Source: JAWLFI01 sp964525165
GTDB lineage: Bacteria; Bacteroidota; Bacteroidia; Chitinophagales; Saprospiraceae
Direction: 5' to 3'
DNA: 64,000 nt
NCBI GenBank assembly: GCA_964525165.1
Contig: CAZGGG010000002.1
Location: 1 to 64,000 of the forward strand
The notes beneath the pieces are model-generated. The model worked only from the letters and a program-made list of their open reading frames with translations. It was not told where the DNA came from and did no database searches. This document shows, piece after piece, positions 26,935 through 35,331 of this stretch. The translations under genes and the position numbers were made by a program. The number at the start of each line of letters is the position of its first letter. Positions within the stretch are counted from its first letter, which is position 1.

Positions 26935-27855
26935 ATGACTCGTATGGATGGAAAGATAGCAGAAAAGGGTATTCCTAAGGCAGTTTTATTGGAAAAGCTT
27001 TCCAAGGCGCAGCGGTATGCAAACGCGTCAAAAGCCTTTCGTTTTATGAACGACCCCTTCAGATACAGCTCTGCGATGTGGTGGCAGTATATTGCTTTCC
27101 CTTTCTTCAAGTCAGAAAAGGAGTTTCGGATTCGAACCTTTTGGGACTCCCCATTTACAGTCCGTCTTCCGGCAGGCACAGATATTTATTTATCCGGCGC
27201 GAAAACCCACCCCTCTGAGCTCAGTTTAGCTCGTTACCTCATCAAGCATTTAAGTAAAGGTTCCTGCTTTTGGGATATCGGAAGTCACTTTGGATATTTT
27301 TCAGCCTTAGCGGCAAAAATATGTGGCCCTGAAGGATTAGTGCTCTCCGTAGAAGCCAGCCCTTGGGCTTTTGAAGCCTTAGGCAAAAATGTCTCGGATA
27401 TACCCGGAGTACAAATCTTGCAAAAAGCTGTAAGTAATGCAGAAGGATGGATCAACTTTTACGAATTCCCTTCTCGCTACTCAGAGTACAATTCCATCCG
27501 TATTGACCAATACAAGGATGAGTCCTGGCTTCAATCTTGTCCACCCAAAATTCATAAAGTACCTACCGTTTCAATAGATCANNNNNNNNNNNNNNNNNNN
27601 NNNNNNNNNNNNNNNNNNNNNNNNNNNNNNNNNNNNNNNNNNNNNNNNNNNNNNNNNNNNNNNNNNNNNNNNNNNNNNNNNNNNNNNNNNNNNNNNNNNN
27701 NNNNNNNNNNNNNNNNNNNNNNNNNNNNNNNNNNNNNNNGGAAAATTTATACCCTTGATGAAAAAGGAGAAGCGACCCTAATGACTACAACAGCGGACGA
27801 GTATCTGGAATCTGTTGATCTTCAAAGCGATAACTTTTTGTTACAAAAGTTTTGA
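26935..27855 (+). CDS. FkbM family methyltransferase (interrupted by assembly gap)
   Basis: SAM-dependent methyltransferase of the FkbM type, often acting on sugars or lipids of surface glycans. The N-terminal part carries the SAM-binding motif (FWDIGSHFGYFSALAAKICG) and the acidic post-motif VLSVEASPWAFEALGKNV, then AVSNAEGWINFYEF. A 158-N gap removes roughly 50 residues around the last strands. The C-terminal piece (IYTLDEKGEATLMTTTADEY) fits the usual end of this family. That both sides are in one frame depends on the gap length as given. The target is unknown. Confidence 0.8.
   Translation: MTRMDGKIAEKGIPKAVLLEKLSKAQRYANASKAFRFMNDPFRYSSAMWWQYIAFPFFKSEKEFRIRTFWDSPFTVRLPAGTDIYLSGAKTHPSELSLARYLIKHLSKGSCFWDIGSHFGYFSALAAKICGPEGLVLSVEASPWAFEALGKNVSDIPGVQILQKAVSNAEGWINFYEFPSRYSEYNSIRIDQYKDESWLQSCPPKIHKVPTVSIDXXXXXXXXXXXXXXXXXXXXXXXXXXXXXXXXXXXXXXXXXXXXXXXXXXXXXXKIYTLDEKGEATLMTTTADEYLESVDLQSDNFLLQKF
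27582..27739. other. Assembly gap (158 N) inside the FkbM gene
   Basis: 158 undetermined bases. Unlike the other gaps it is not 10 N long, so its size may be an estimate. Confidence 0.97.
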
Positions 27856-27877
27856 TTCCCTTTAGCAGACACCCGTA

Positions 27878-28747
27878 TCAAATATTGCTGCAGTCATCAT
27901 CTGCCAATTCCGTTTCAATCGTAATATGACTAAACCCGAAGCTACTTAAAGCTTCTTTTGCTTTTTGTTTGACGCCCATAATATCTTCGAAGGAATGTAC
28001 CTGGCACAACCGCAAATGCACAGAAAGAACATGTTTTTGACCTTCTAAAGACCAAATATGCAGATGGTGTAAAGACTGTACTTCGTCCAAAGCTTCCAGG
28101 AGCTTTTGGATTTCTTCTCGATCAAGCTGAGCAGGTACTTTCTGGAGAAAAATCTCCATAGTTTGTTTAAAGCTCTTCACTACATTGATCAAAACAAATA
28201 AAGTAATACCTATCGAAAGATACGCATCCAACTGAGGGATATTCCAAAACATTAAAACGATAGAAGCCACCAAAACAGCCACCCACCCCAATAAATCTTC
28301 CAATAAGTGCCAGCTGACCACCTTCTCGTTTAAACTTTCACCACCATGTAATTTCCATGCTGCGATTCCATTTACCAGAATTCCCACTATAGCAAAGAGC
28401 AGCATGCCCTCTGCATGGGGCATTTCGGGTTCTTGTATCCGTTCAACGGCCTCCTTAATAATAAAAATGGACCCGATGATCAATACTACAGATGTAATCA
28501 AGGCGCCTAATAGTGAAAATCGTGCTTTCCCAAATGAATACTGCTTACTGGGACCTTTGGATGCTTGCCGCTCGAGATACCAAGCCATCCCTAAAGACAA
28601 TGAGTCGCCCAGGTCATGAAGCGCATCTGACATAATCGCAACACTATTGGTCCATACACCACCCACCAACTCCAGCAAGGTGAAGCCAAAGTTTAAAAAA
28701 AATGCCCATTTCAGGTTTTTTGTTGAACCATGATGATGATGTCCCAT
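27878..28747 (-). CDS. Cation diffusion facilitator family metal exporter
   Basis: CDF transporter of 289 residues with six predicted membrane segments that exports divalent metals, usually Zn, Co or Cd, by proton exchange. The N terminus is His-rich (MGHHHHGS). Metal-site residues of TM2 and TM5 are present: MSDALHDLGDS (the D-x3-H/D pattern) and SWHLLEDLLGW (HxxxD). A cytoplasmic C-terminal ferredoxin-like domain follows (LDEVQSLHHLHIWSLEGQ). The HD-HD type set suggests zinc, CzcD-like. It starts 30 nt after the DUF6122 gene. Confidence 0.92.
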   Translation of the reverse strand: MGHHHHGSTKNLKWAFFLNFGFTLLELVGGVWTNSVAIMSDALHDLGDSLSLGMAWYLERQASKGPSKQYSFGKARFSLLGALITSVVLIIGSIFIIKEAVERIQEPEMPHAEGMLLFAIVGILVNGIAAWKLHGGESLNEKVVSWHLLEDLLGWVAVLVASIVLMFWNIPQLDAYLSIGITLFVLINVVKSFKQTMEIFLQKVPAQLDREEIQKLLEALDEVQSLHHLHIWSLEGQKHVLSVHLRLCQVHSFEDIMGVKQKAKEALSSFGFSHITIETELADDDCSNI

Positions 28748-28777
28748 ATGTATTCAATGTCTTTTTCCTGATGAAGT

Positions 28778-29098
28778 TTAAAGATGCAAAAACCAACAAT
28801 CCACCCCATCCGTAATCATGTGTAAAACCAGCCCCAAGCCTAGATAGCGAAGAGAAGGTATAAAACACATAACGAGATAGACCATTATGGGTATCGGACG
28901 ATGGAGCAAATGAAAACCAATACTGCAGCGGCCCGGATCAAAAATCGGGTCGGCAAGGAGGTGATCTAAATCTACCAATAGGGTCAGCAACATGAACACA
29001 TATGCCCGCTTCCAGTCGTTTCGAAAGAATAACCAGCAGATGCCGAGAGGGAGAAGGAGATGACCAAATAAATGGATCGAATGTCGTAACAATTCCAT
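28778..29098 (-). CDS. DUF6122 family small membrane protein
   Basis: Small integral membrane protein of 106 residues with four hydrophobic segments. It carries the Asp/His pattern LLVDLDHLLADPIFDPGRCSIGFHLLH, together with an N-terminal HSIHLFGH and a C-terminal HMITDGVDCW. This agrees with DUF6122, related in layout to metal-dependent membrane hydrolases of the YdjM/LexA-binding membrane protein type. The function is unknown. It lies 30 nt upstream of the CDF exporter and may be cotranscribed with it. Confidence 0.8.
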   Translation of the reverse strand: MELLRHSIHLFGHLLLPLGICWLFFRNDWKRAYVFMLLTLLVDLDHLLADPIFDPGRCSIGFHLLHRPIPIMVYLVMCFIPSLRYLGLGLVLHMITDGVDCWFLHL

Positions 29099-29108
29099 GT
29101 CCTAAATA

Positions 29109-29138
29109 TAAAAAAAGCCCGATCCTCCGACCGGGCTC
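29109..29138 (-). terminator. Rho-independent terminator upstream of DUF6122
   Basis: Minus-strand stem GAGCCCGGTC / GATCGGGCTTTTTTT with a strong T-tract. It lies only 10 nt before the DUF6122 start, so it ends whatever is transcribed from 29138-29270, not the tRNA transcript, which has its own terminator. Confidence 0.85.
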
Positions 29139-29269
29139 GATGTAGCTAAGCAAACGCTTAGTTAACCTACAATCAACCAACTTTTATATCTCAACTTCTG
29201 CAATTAATACGTCTGATGCAGAGATTTGTTGTGGAGATCTTTCTAAAAAGAGGAAATTTAACTTTTGCA
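29139..29269 (-). other. Segment without a gene between two minus-strand terminators
   Basis: About 130 nt with no ATG-initiated reading frame on the minus strand. It holds a small hairpin (CTAAGC, loop AAAC, GCTTAG at 29146-29161) next to the terminator. A separate small RNA is possible but no promoter is clear. Confidence 0.3.
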
Positions 29270-29271
29270 GG

Positions 29272-29305
29272 AAAAGAAAAGCTCCGGGAGAAATTCCCGA
29301 AGCTT
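29272..29305 (-). terminator. Terminator of the tRNA-Val/Ala/Pro transcript
   Basis: Minus-strand stem AGCTTCGGGA / TCCCGGAGCT followed by TTTTCTTTTC, just after the tRNA-Pro 3' end. Confidence 0.8.
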
Positions 29306-29311
29306 CAATTG

Positions 29312-29385
29312 TCGGGGCGACTGGATTCGAACCAGCGACCCCACGCCCCCCAGACGTGTACTCTGCCGGACTGAGCTACGCCCCG
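29312..29385 (-). tRNA. tRNA-Pro(GGG)
   Basis: Acceptor CGGGGCG pairs with CGCCCCG plus discriminator A. The anticodon loop CTGGGGG gives GGG (Pro). It is last of three tandem tRNAs. Confidence 0.94.
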
Positions 29386-29401
29386 AGCGTAGATTTGATG
29401 G

Positions 29402-29475
29402 TGGAGGATAACGGATTCGAACCGATGACCTCTACACTGCCAGTGTAGCGCTCTAGCCAACTGAGCTAATCCCCC
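29402..29475 (-). tRNA. tRNA-Ala(GGC)
   Basis: Acceptor GGGGGAT pairs with ATCCTCC (one G-U pair) plus discriminator A. The anticodon loop CTGGCAG gives GGC (Ala). The bases that follow (29401-29399) read CCA on the minus strand. Confidence 0.94.
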
Positions 29476-29481
29476 ATTATT

Positions 29482-29558
29482 GTGAGGCATACTGGACTCG
29501 AACCAGTGACCCCTACCCTGTCAAGGTAGTGCTCTAAACCAACTGAGCTAATGCCTCA
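29482..29558 (-). tRNA. tRNA-Val(GAC)
   Basis: Acceptor TGAGGCA pairs with TGCCTCA, next base C. The anticodon loop TTGACAG gives GAC (Val). It is the first tRNA of the Val-Ala-Pro run. Confidence 0.92.
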
Positions 29559-29576
29559 TTCTATCATGAGCGACCG

Positions 29577-29584
29577 CAAATGTA
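29577..29584 (-). promoter_or_regulatory. Probable -7 box of the tRNA-Val/Ala/Pro operon
   Basis: TACATTTG on the minus strand fits TAnnTTTG, about 19 nt before the tRNA-Val 5' end. Confidence 0.5.
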
Positions 29585-29675
29585 ATCATTTCTATCCTTT
29601 TTTGTATAAAAAAGAGACAACGACCAAGATTAGGAAACCCTTAAAATATGTATCTTGAATCCAAAGACATTCAAT

Positions 29676-31404
29676 ATGAAACCATTATACCTTGTTCTTT
29701 TCTTTCCCCTCTTTGTCACGATGAACCTTTGGGCCCAACCGTCCAATGACCTCTGCAGTGATGCCATTGAGCTTACAGATCTCAACAATGACTGTAGCTT
29801 CCATGAATTTGCCAATGCGACATTTGATGTGCGTAATGGTAGCTGTGGTCCGGCCTTCTCGCGTAATGTATGGTTCTATTTTACAGCCCAGGGTACGGAT
29901 GTGGATATAGAAATCAATACGAATAACGGGCCGGAAGCCTACATTACTTTATATGAGTTCCTGCCCCCTACCTGCAATGCCACTTCCGCCTTTGAGCTTG
30001 GATGTGACACCAATGAGCTTGCGATTCAAAACATCACAGCCATTGGAGGTACTTATTATATAAATGTTGCCTTCCCGGTCAATTATATGCAGGCCTACAC
30101 CATTTGTATCAATAATCCGGAAATCAACCTAAATCCGTTGAATGATTACAAATGTTTTCCTCAGCCCGTCAGTTTCGATGACCAATGTGTCATGGGAACT
30201 ACGGATAGTGCAACATTTGATGAAAATAATCCGGTTTGTGCTTTTGCGGATGTTCGCTCTGTATGGTATTCCGGTCGACTCTCATCGGGCAAAAACCAGT
30301 TGGATGTCACGCTAACCAATTTGGGAGATGATTCTGAAGTGGCTGTGATGATCGGTCAATACCCTAATAATAATTGTGTTGAGGATTTCAATTTCCTGAG
30401 CGGAGACTGTTTTGATAGTGTGGGCACAGTCAGTTTCACCAATTTAATTCCGGGTGAGTTGTATTATTTGATGGTCAGTCATGAAGAAGAAAATGGCCAA
30501 GAGTTCGAAATATGTTTTGATGAAATAGGTCCCCCGGAGGGCTGTGCAGTCAACAATCAATGTGATATCGCTGAATTGATTGAGCCTGAATCAGGAGGAT
30601 CTGAAGTTTGTGTCACCGGTTGTAACCGGTTCGCCAGTTTCGGCCCCATCCTCTTTCCGGGCACCTGCTATAATATGGAAACGCCTACGGTTTGGTATCA
30701 TTTGAGAACGGACGAAGTAGCCGGTGTCCTCGACTTTGAAATGACCAGCGATACGCTGCGTTTCCCCCATGTAGCATTTTACTCTAGCTGTGATGATTTC
30801 GATACTGTATTCTGTGAAATCGGCAATGACAAACAGCTGCAATTCTTTAGAAGATTGCTTCCTAATTCAGATTACTGGATTGCTGTGACAGATATTTCCG
30901 GCAGACAAGGAAACTTTGACTTGTGCATGCGTGTAGAACCTAATTTTGGCACCTGTACCGTAGAGGATACACTCTATGCCATCAACACTAGTTTTGGTTC
31001 TCCTTTAGAAGGCCCTTACCAAACAGGAGAATTGGTCACCTTCAGATATGAACTGACCAACTGGAACAAGAATAATTGCAACAAACTATCCGGTATTGTG
31101 CCCTTCTTTGGACCAGGTTGGGATCCTGGTTTTTTTGGAGACGATCGTGAACCCAGAATTTTAGAAAATCCGGATGCGGTATCGCCCGGTTTTTGGGATT
31201 GGTATCCCGCGGGTACAGTCCGTTACAATTATAACAATCCCAATAAAGGATTTTTACGCGGAGCTCCCTTAGGTGCTGGATGGTATTTTGTTAACAACAA
31301 TACCCCCAATGACGACCCCAATGCCTCCATTGGCGATGGGTTTGGATGCACCAACGACACTAGTGATACTTGGTCCGTGACTTTTGTATTGCGTGCCTTT
31401 GATG
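29676..31404 (+). CDS. Large T9SS-secreted surface protein, N-terminal part (cut by gap)
   Basis: Start chosen at MKPLYLVLFFPLFVTMNLWAQ, a clean signal peptide; an in-frame ATG 21 nt upstream only adds a polar leader. The mature part contains three related beta domains of a type common in Bacteroidota exoproteins. They begin PSNDLCSDAIELTDL, PLNDYKCFPQPVSFDDQC and GCAVNNQCDIAELIEP, and each ends in a (W)YYINV/YYLMVS/YWIAVTD strand (PPC-like). A Cys-containing TYELTNWNKNNC region follows. The frame runs into a 10-N gap. The other side, in a different frame because the gap size is arbitrary, continues the same protein. Confidence 0.85.
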
Positions 31405-31414
31405 NNNNNNNNNN
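31405..31414. other. Assembly gap (10 N) inside the T9SS protein gene
   Basis: Ten N between two halves of one reading frame. The true gap is probably not 10 bases, since 10 N shifts the frame. Confidence 0.95.
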
Positions 31415-33069
31415 GGGATGTTGTCGTTGATGCAGATAGCACGGTTTGGGGTGTGAGCAATGATCTGCTCATTGCCTTTGATGGAGAAGATTGCCCCCTT
31501 GGATTAGAAATTCCCGCAAATGTGGGCGTACGCACCTTCGGAGATGGTGAAATCGGAGCCGGCCTTTATCAAGGCTGTGCTTTTGATCAACCAGAACAAG
31601 TAAGACCTTCTGTTTCCTGTTGTGAGGGCCCGGACATCTCCATTTCCCCAACATTCCGGAGGATTTGCTCTTCCAATAGTGCCACTATCGACTTTTCTTC
31701 ATTTAATGATGTCGATGAAGTCTATTGGGTAGTTACTAATGAACAAGGCATTCTTCCGGCCGATGATGGCAGTGGACTCTTATTTAGTCAGCAAATATTT
31801 TTATTGCCGGGTGTAGACTTCGGAACAGTGACTTTCACCTTCTACCCCAGAGATACCACTGGATGTGTAGGAAGCCCTATTGAGGTGACCTGGGATGTAT
31901 ACCCTGAAATGATCGCAGATGCAGGAATTGACCGAACTTCTTGTGAAGGCTCCGTCGTCACCTTGGGGGGAGATCCCACAGCCTTAGGTGGATTTGGCCA
32001 AAATTATCAATTTGTTTGGACCAATGGTCTGGCACGTGTGCCAAACCCACAAATAACAGTTACTGAAGGCAGAACCGTATACACAGTATTTATTAGTGAT
32101 GCAACAGGCTGTACCGATATGGACTCAGTGGTCGTCAATGGTATTCCAGTTCCCACTTTAACAATTGAGCCTATTGCCAATGCCTGCTCCGGTCGAAGCG
32201 GGAACATTGATATTCAGTTCGATGGCACCCCTCCATTCAACTGGACCATTGAAGCCGGTGATTTCCTCAATGAAAGTTTTCAAAATTACAATGATGTGAG
32301 TTACAGTACTACCTTCAATACGGATGAAGATTTTGAAATCGTGGTCAATCTCATAGAGGATAATAATTGCCCTGCAAATGACGAATACAACCTATCTGTT
32401 CAAGTAGATCCTCCCAGAACTTCCAACATATCGGCCACTATCTGTTTTAATGAAATGTTTGAAGCCGGAGGCCAAACATTTGACCGAACAGGCGATTATG
32501 ATATTTTCCTGGAAGGAGGAGCTACGGATGGATGCGATAGCTTGATTAATCTTGATCTTGATGTATTAAGTGAAATTGTCGTTCAAACTGAAGATGTTTT
32601 CTTTGACGCAGGTTCAGGTTTGGGTTATATCAGTTTGACTATAGCGGGCGGTTTACCTCCCTACTCATTTGAATGGTCCAATGGAGGACCTGATCTGGAT
32701 AGTATTGGAGATTTAGAAGCAGGAACCTATTCTGTCATTGTAACCGATCAAATTGGTTGCCAGAATGAATTCGAATTTATGGTTGGACCTAACTCTGATC
32801 AGAGAGCTATCGATCTAAATTGGCAAGCATATCCCAATCCCCTGACAATAGGGCAATTACTAAACGTCCGGATCAATGAGGAACAGTTTAGGGCCCGACA
32901 ATTCAGATGGGTCAATACACTAGGTCAAAGCTTTGATGCAAGGGTCGAGCGAGTGAACGACAAACAATTCCTGATCCATAGTCCAAACCAAACAGGCACC
33001 TATCTTCTCAAAGCAATTGACGAGAAAGGCAGAGTTACAAAGAGCATACAGATCATTGTCGCTCAGTAA
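31415..33069 (+). CDS. Large T9SS-secreted surface protein, C-terminal part with type A sorting domain
   Basis: Continuation of the protein begun at 29676. It carries Ig-like/PKD modules (IDRTSCEGSVVTLGGDPTA, then FVWTNGLARVPNPQITV), a SprB-like module near the end (LTIAGGLPPYSFEWSNGG, then AGTYSVIVTDQIGC) and a C-terminal type A sorting domain (AIDLNWQAYPNPLTIGQLLN through GTYLLKAIDEKGRVTKSIQI). The product should be secreted by the T9SS and attached to the cell surface. It carries no recognised catalytic domain, so binding or adhesion is the likely role. A strong terminator follows. Confidence 0.85.
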
Positions 33070-33096
33070 TGTCCAAGATCTGCAACTAGCTTAATT

Positions 33097-33131
33097 AGGC
33101 AGGGCTTCTGATAGAGGTCCTGCCTTTTTTT
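33097..33131 (+). terminator. Terminator of the T9SS protein gene
   Basis: Stem GGCAGGGC...GTCCTGCC followed by TTTTTTT, 30 nt after the stop codon. Confidence 0.85.
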
Positions 33132-33444
33132 GTACATCCCACTTACAATTGACAATTATTCGTCCGCTTGTGCAGTAAGTCAACCAATGAGGTCTACTTT
33201 TCAAAGAATGCGAAGACATTTTTGCCATCGAAATGGAGAGATACGCGATCTATCTTGTATGGTGGTATTAAGTCCGAATTGATTTCAGAAGGATTCCTAC
33301 ATGGTCGTGACCTGAACAGTGTTGCTTCATTGCGCTCTGGCTATTGCGCTTTTTCGGAAGATCACAAGCGCACCCCAAGGGACGAAATAGAAGAAAGAGG
33401 TGGGTTATGAAAAGGAATGACAAAATATCTTTTGCCTTACGGCA
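33132..33444. other. Intergenic region without convincing gene
   Basis: The only longer frame (33168-33410, 80 codons, plus strand) has no recognisable domain, signal peptide or ribosome binding site and unusual composition. A decayed gene is possible. No repeat, tRNA or known RNA motif was recognised. Confidence 0.4.
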
Positions 33445-33481
33445 AAAAAAAGAGGCCACCTTCAAAAGAAGGTCGCCTCTA
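33445..33481 (-). terminator. Terminator of the His-rich lipoprotein gene
   Basis: Minus-strand stem AGAGGCGACCTTCTTTTGAA / GGTGGCCTCTTTTTTTT, a long hairpin with a T-tract, 24 nt after the stop codon. Confidence 0.88.
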
Positions 33482-33505
33482 CTAAATCTGATTCAAAAAC
33501 TTTAG

Positions 33506-33910
33506 TTAAGGAAGCTTAAAATGGATATCCTCTTCCTCATACTCGGTTCCATCATGATCCTTAGCTGCTTTCACTTCTAAATGGAATTCAGTTCCTGAAG
33601 GGTACGCGCTCAAATCGTAGTCCCCTTCGAAATCATAACTGGATTCATGCGAATGCGCATCGTGATCAATGATTAAGTCATTTTCATCATCATGAGGATA
33701 CATTTTAATCTCAACATCATGAATCTCATCTTTAGCTGTGATCCGAATGTGTACGTGTACATCGTCCGGAGCTGCTACCGTCTCATCATCTGTAGGTTCC
33801 AGAAACTCAATGGTCACTTCATGTTCGTGATCATCATCATGATCATCGTCATTGCAGGCCGTCACAAATAAGCCCAAGGCCAAGAAGCCAAATAAAAGTA
33901 TGTTTCTCAT
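33506..33910 (-). CDS. His/Asp-rich lipoprotein, probable metal binder
   Basis: Lipoprotein of 134 residues with lipobox LFVTAC (Cys19). Directly after the Cys comes a metal-ligand-like tract (NDDDHDDDHEHE). His-rich patches recur (DDVHVHIRI, MYPHDDEND, IIDHDAHSHESS), within a small beta-sandwich that resembles DUF4625-type domains. About one residue in three is Asp, Glu or His. Its promoter is covered by a 27-bp palindrome of Fur/Zur architecture. I infer a surface or periplasmic zinc (or other divalent metal) scavenging role. It is monocistronic, with its own terminator, and lies beside tonB and the cobalamin locus. Confidence 0.75.
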   Translation of the reverse strand: MRNILLFGFLALGLFVTACNDDDHDDDHEHEVTIEFLEPTDDETVAAPDDVHVHIRITAKDEIHDVEIKMYPHDDENDLIIDHDAHSHESSYDFEGDYDLSAYPSGTEFHLEVKAAKDHDGTEYEEEDIHFKLP

Positions 33911-33926
33911 AGGTTTATATTTTTTT

Positions 33927-33957
33927 CAAATATAGAAAAGGCAATCCACAAATGCAA
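33927..33957 (-). promoter_or_regulatory. Promoter of the His-rich lipoprotein gene
   Basis: On the minus strand TTG (33957-33955), 20 nt and TATATTTG (33934-33927) fit the Bacteroidota promoter. The -33 TTG lies inside the palindromic operator, so a bound repressor would block it. Confidence 0.7.
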
Positions 33958-33973
33958 CATTGTTGCATTTGTG
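33947..33973. promoter_or_regulatory. Fur/Zur-type palindromic operator
   Basis: Perfect inverted repeat with 13-nt arms CACAAATGCAACA and TGTTGCATTTGTG around a single T at 33960. The inner 19 bp have the 9-1-9 AATG...CATT layout of Fur-family (Zur) boxes. There is no T-tract, so it is not a terminator, although it begins 1 nt past the tonB stop codon. It overlaps the -33 box of the lipoprotein gene. The identity of the regulator is inferred. Confidence 0.7.
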
Positions 33974-33974
33974 T

Positions 33975-34604
33975 TTACTTTCCAAGGTCGATGGTATAAC
34001 TAAATCGTCCACACTCTCTTTCAGCCGCTCCATAATCCGCTTCAAATCTATACTGAGACAATGCCTTTTGTGCTTCTCTTACTACTTCTGCGTCATGAAT
34101 GGTAGAATTACTGTGATCAAACTCCACATAATCCACTAATCCATTTCTGGTAACACAAATTTTTAAAACAATCACACCATTCTTCTTTACAATCCCATTG
34201 ATAGGAGACCTCTTCACAACCTTTCGTGTCAGCGTTCCATTCCCTTCAATAAAGCCAGTACCTTCTCCCGCTTTATCTCCCTCATCGAAGGATCCTTCAC
34301 CCTTTTCCCCCTCTCCTTCTCCGGACACTTCTGCATCACTGACTTCACCATCTTCAGATCCATCTACCTCTTCAGCTTCCGTATTTCTTGGACTCGGAGC
34401 GGGTATATGCACTTTGGGTGCCGTAATTTTAATTTCTTGACTGGGACTTGGGACGTCAGAAGGGATCGGCTCCGGTACTTTTTCAACCTTTTTCACAGGT
34501 CTTTTAACCTCAGGCATCTTTAAATCAGAGGGTAATTCTGTAGTTAATATCTTCGGTGCTTGTTTTGTAATAGGAGTTACCTTTTGAACTTCTCTTTTTT
34601 CCAC
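33975..34604 (-). CDS. tonB: TonB family protein, periplasmic and C-terminal part
   Basis: C-terminal portion of a TonB energy transducer. A Pro/Lys/Glu-rich periplasmic linker (MPEVKRPVKKVEKVPEPIPS, then a Gly/Glu-rich acidic stretch) leads to the TonB C-terminal domain with GIVKKNGVIVLKICVTRNGL and EVVREAQKALSQYRF. The apparent GTG start at 34604 is unlikely to be real: the matching N-terminal half with the membrane anchor lies just beyond a 10-N gap at 34662-34671. A TAA at 34625-34623 lies in this frame between gap and GTG, so the bases 34623-34661 are either misassembled or carry a true nonsense change. Confidence 0.8.
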   Translation of the reverse strand: MEKREVQKVTPITKQAPKILTTELPSDLKMPEVKRPVKKVEKVPEPIPSDVPSPSQEIKITAPKVHIPAPSPRNTEAEEVDGSEDGEVSDAEVSGEGEGEKGEGSFDEGDKAGEGTGFIEGNGTLTRKVVKRSPINGIVKKNGVIVLKICVTRNGLVDYVEFDHSNSTIHDAEVVREAQKALSQYRFEADYGAAERECGRFSYTIDLGK

Positions 34605-34661
34605 TTCCAGAACTTGCGTTTCTTACGATTTGGATTGAATCGAGCCATGGAATCGTCCTCC

Positions 34662-34671
34662 NNNNNNNNNN
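34662..34671. other. Assembly gap (10 N) inside tonB
   Basis: Ten N splitting the TonB gene. The sequence to its left (34623-34661) does not read as TonB in any frame. Confidence 0.95.
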
Positions 34672-34895
34672 TCTCTTTTTTGCTCGGCTTTCTGCTTTTT
34701 GACTTTCTTCGCACCTTCCTCTTTTGCTCCAAAGTCAAATTCCACCAATACTGCTCTGATTTCTTCTTTCTGCTCTTGTTGCATAGTCATCAGAGGGTAT
34801 AAGGCTAATAGAAGCGCTATACTGTGAAACACAAAAGTGAAAATTAGTCCTTTTCTCTTGTTCTTCTTCTTGTTCTTTTCCGGTTGGTAACTCAT
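34672..34895 (-). CDS. tonB: TonB family protein, N-terminal membrane anchor part
   Basis: N-terminal piece starting MSYQPEKNKKKNKRKG (an ATG three codons upstream is also possible). One transmembrane helix follows (LIFTFVFHSIALLLALYPLM) and then the typical Bacteroidota TonB stretch EEIRAVLVEFDFGAKEEG before a Lys-rich linker that runs into the gap. TonB couples the inner-membrane proton gradient to outer-membrane receptors. Being divergent from the riboswitch-controlled receptor, it may serve that receptor, though the SusC transporters also need TonB. Confidence 0.8.
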
Positions 34896-35089
34896 AGCTG
34901 ACAATTTTCCGATTCGTAGAAAGCAAAATAGCTTCTTTGGATACCTTTAAGTTGCAGGAAAATTGCTTTCGCAAATGTTATGAAAATCCTAAAATCAATT
35001 AAATATTCTTAAATAGATTCATTTTCAAATTAATACATATTAAACATTTATACTTATGACCAAATACTTTATACTTTTCAATTTAATGA

Positions 35090-35097
35090 TACCTTTG
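35090..35097 (+). promoter_or_regulatory. -7 box for the cobalamin riboswitch transcript
   Basis: TACCTTTG fits TAnnTTTG and would start transcription near 35104, at the 5' edge of the aptamer. The -33 position reads TTTA (35068-35071), a weak match. Confidence 0.55.
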
Positions 35098-35100
35098 AAC

Positions 35101-35247
35101 TGCTTTCATGGAGTAAGGGAATTCGGTGAAAATCCGAAACTGTACCCGCAGCTGTAAGGCAATTTTTGAGCATCCACAGCCACTGTCTAGTTTAGATGGG
35201 AAGGCGCTCCCGCCGAGTCAGAAGACCTGCCTGAAAGCCAGGTTCCA
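35101..35247 (+). ncRNA. Cobalamin (B12) riboswitch
   Basis: The conserved core is easily recognised: AAGGGAATTCGGTGAAAATC, then CTGTACCCGCAGCTGTAAGG, the B12 box AGCCACTG (35178-35185), GGGAAGGCG, and the closing GAGTCAGAAGACCTGCC. Adenosyl- or aqua/methylcobalamin binding to this element lowers expression of the genes downstream. A 7-bp hairpin (TCCATTC, loop TTCA, GAATGGA at 35286-35303) lies between the aptamer and the receptor start. No intrinsic terminator is visible, so control is more likely at translation (inference). Confidence 0.95.
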
Positions 35248-35331
35248 ATATTATCGGGAATAATAATGGCGGAACACCGTGCTTGTCCATTCTTCAGAAT
35301 GGATGGTAGTGTGTTCTGCGCAAATTTAAAT

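Noticed and set aside
28938..29180. 80-codon minus-strand frame before DUF6122
   Set aside because: Overlaps a strong terminator and the real DUF6122 gene in another frame.
33168..33410. 80-codon frame after the T9SS protein gene
   Set aside because: No domain, ribosome binding site or codon pattern like its neighbours; at best a decayed gene.
33947..33973. Palindrome as the terminator of tonB
   Set aside because: No T-tract follows on the minus strand, and the motif sits on the -33 box of the next gene.
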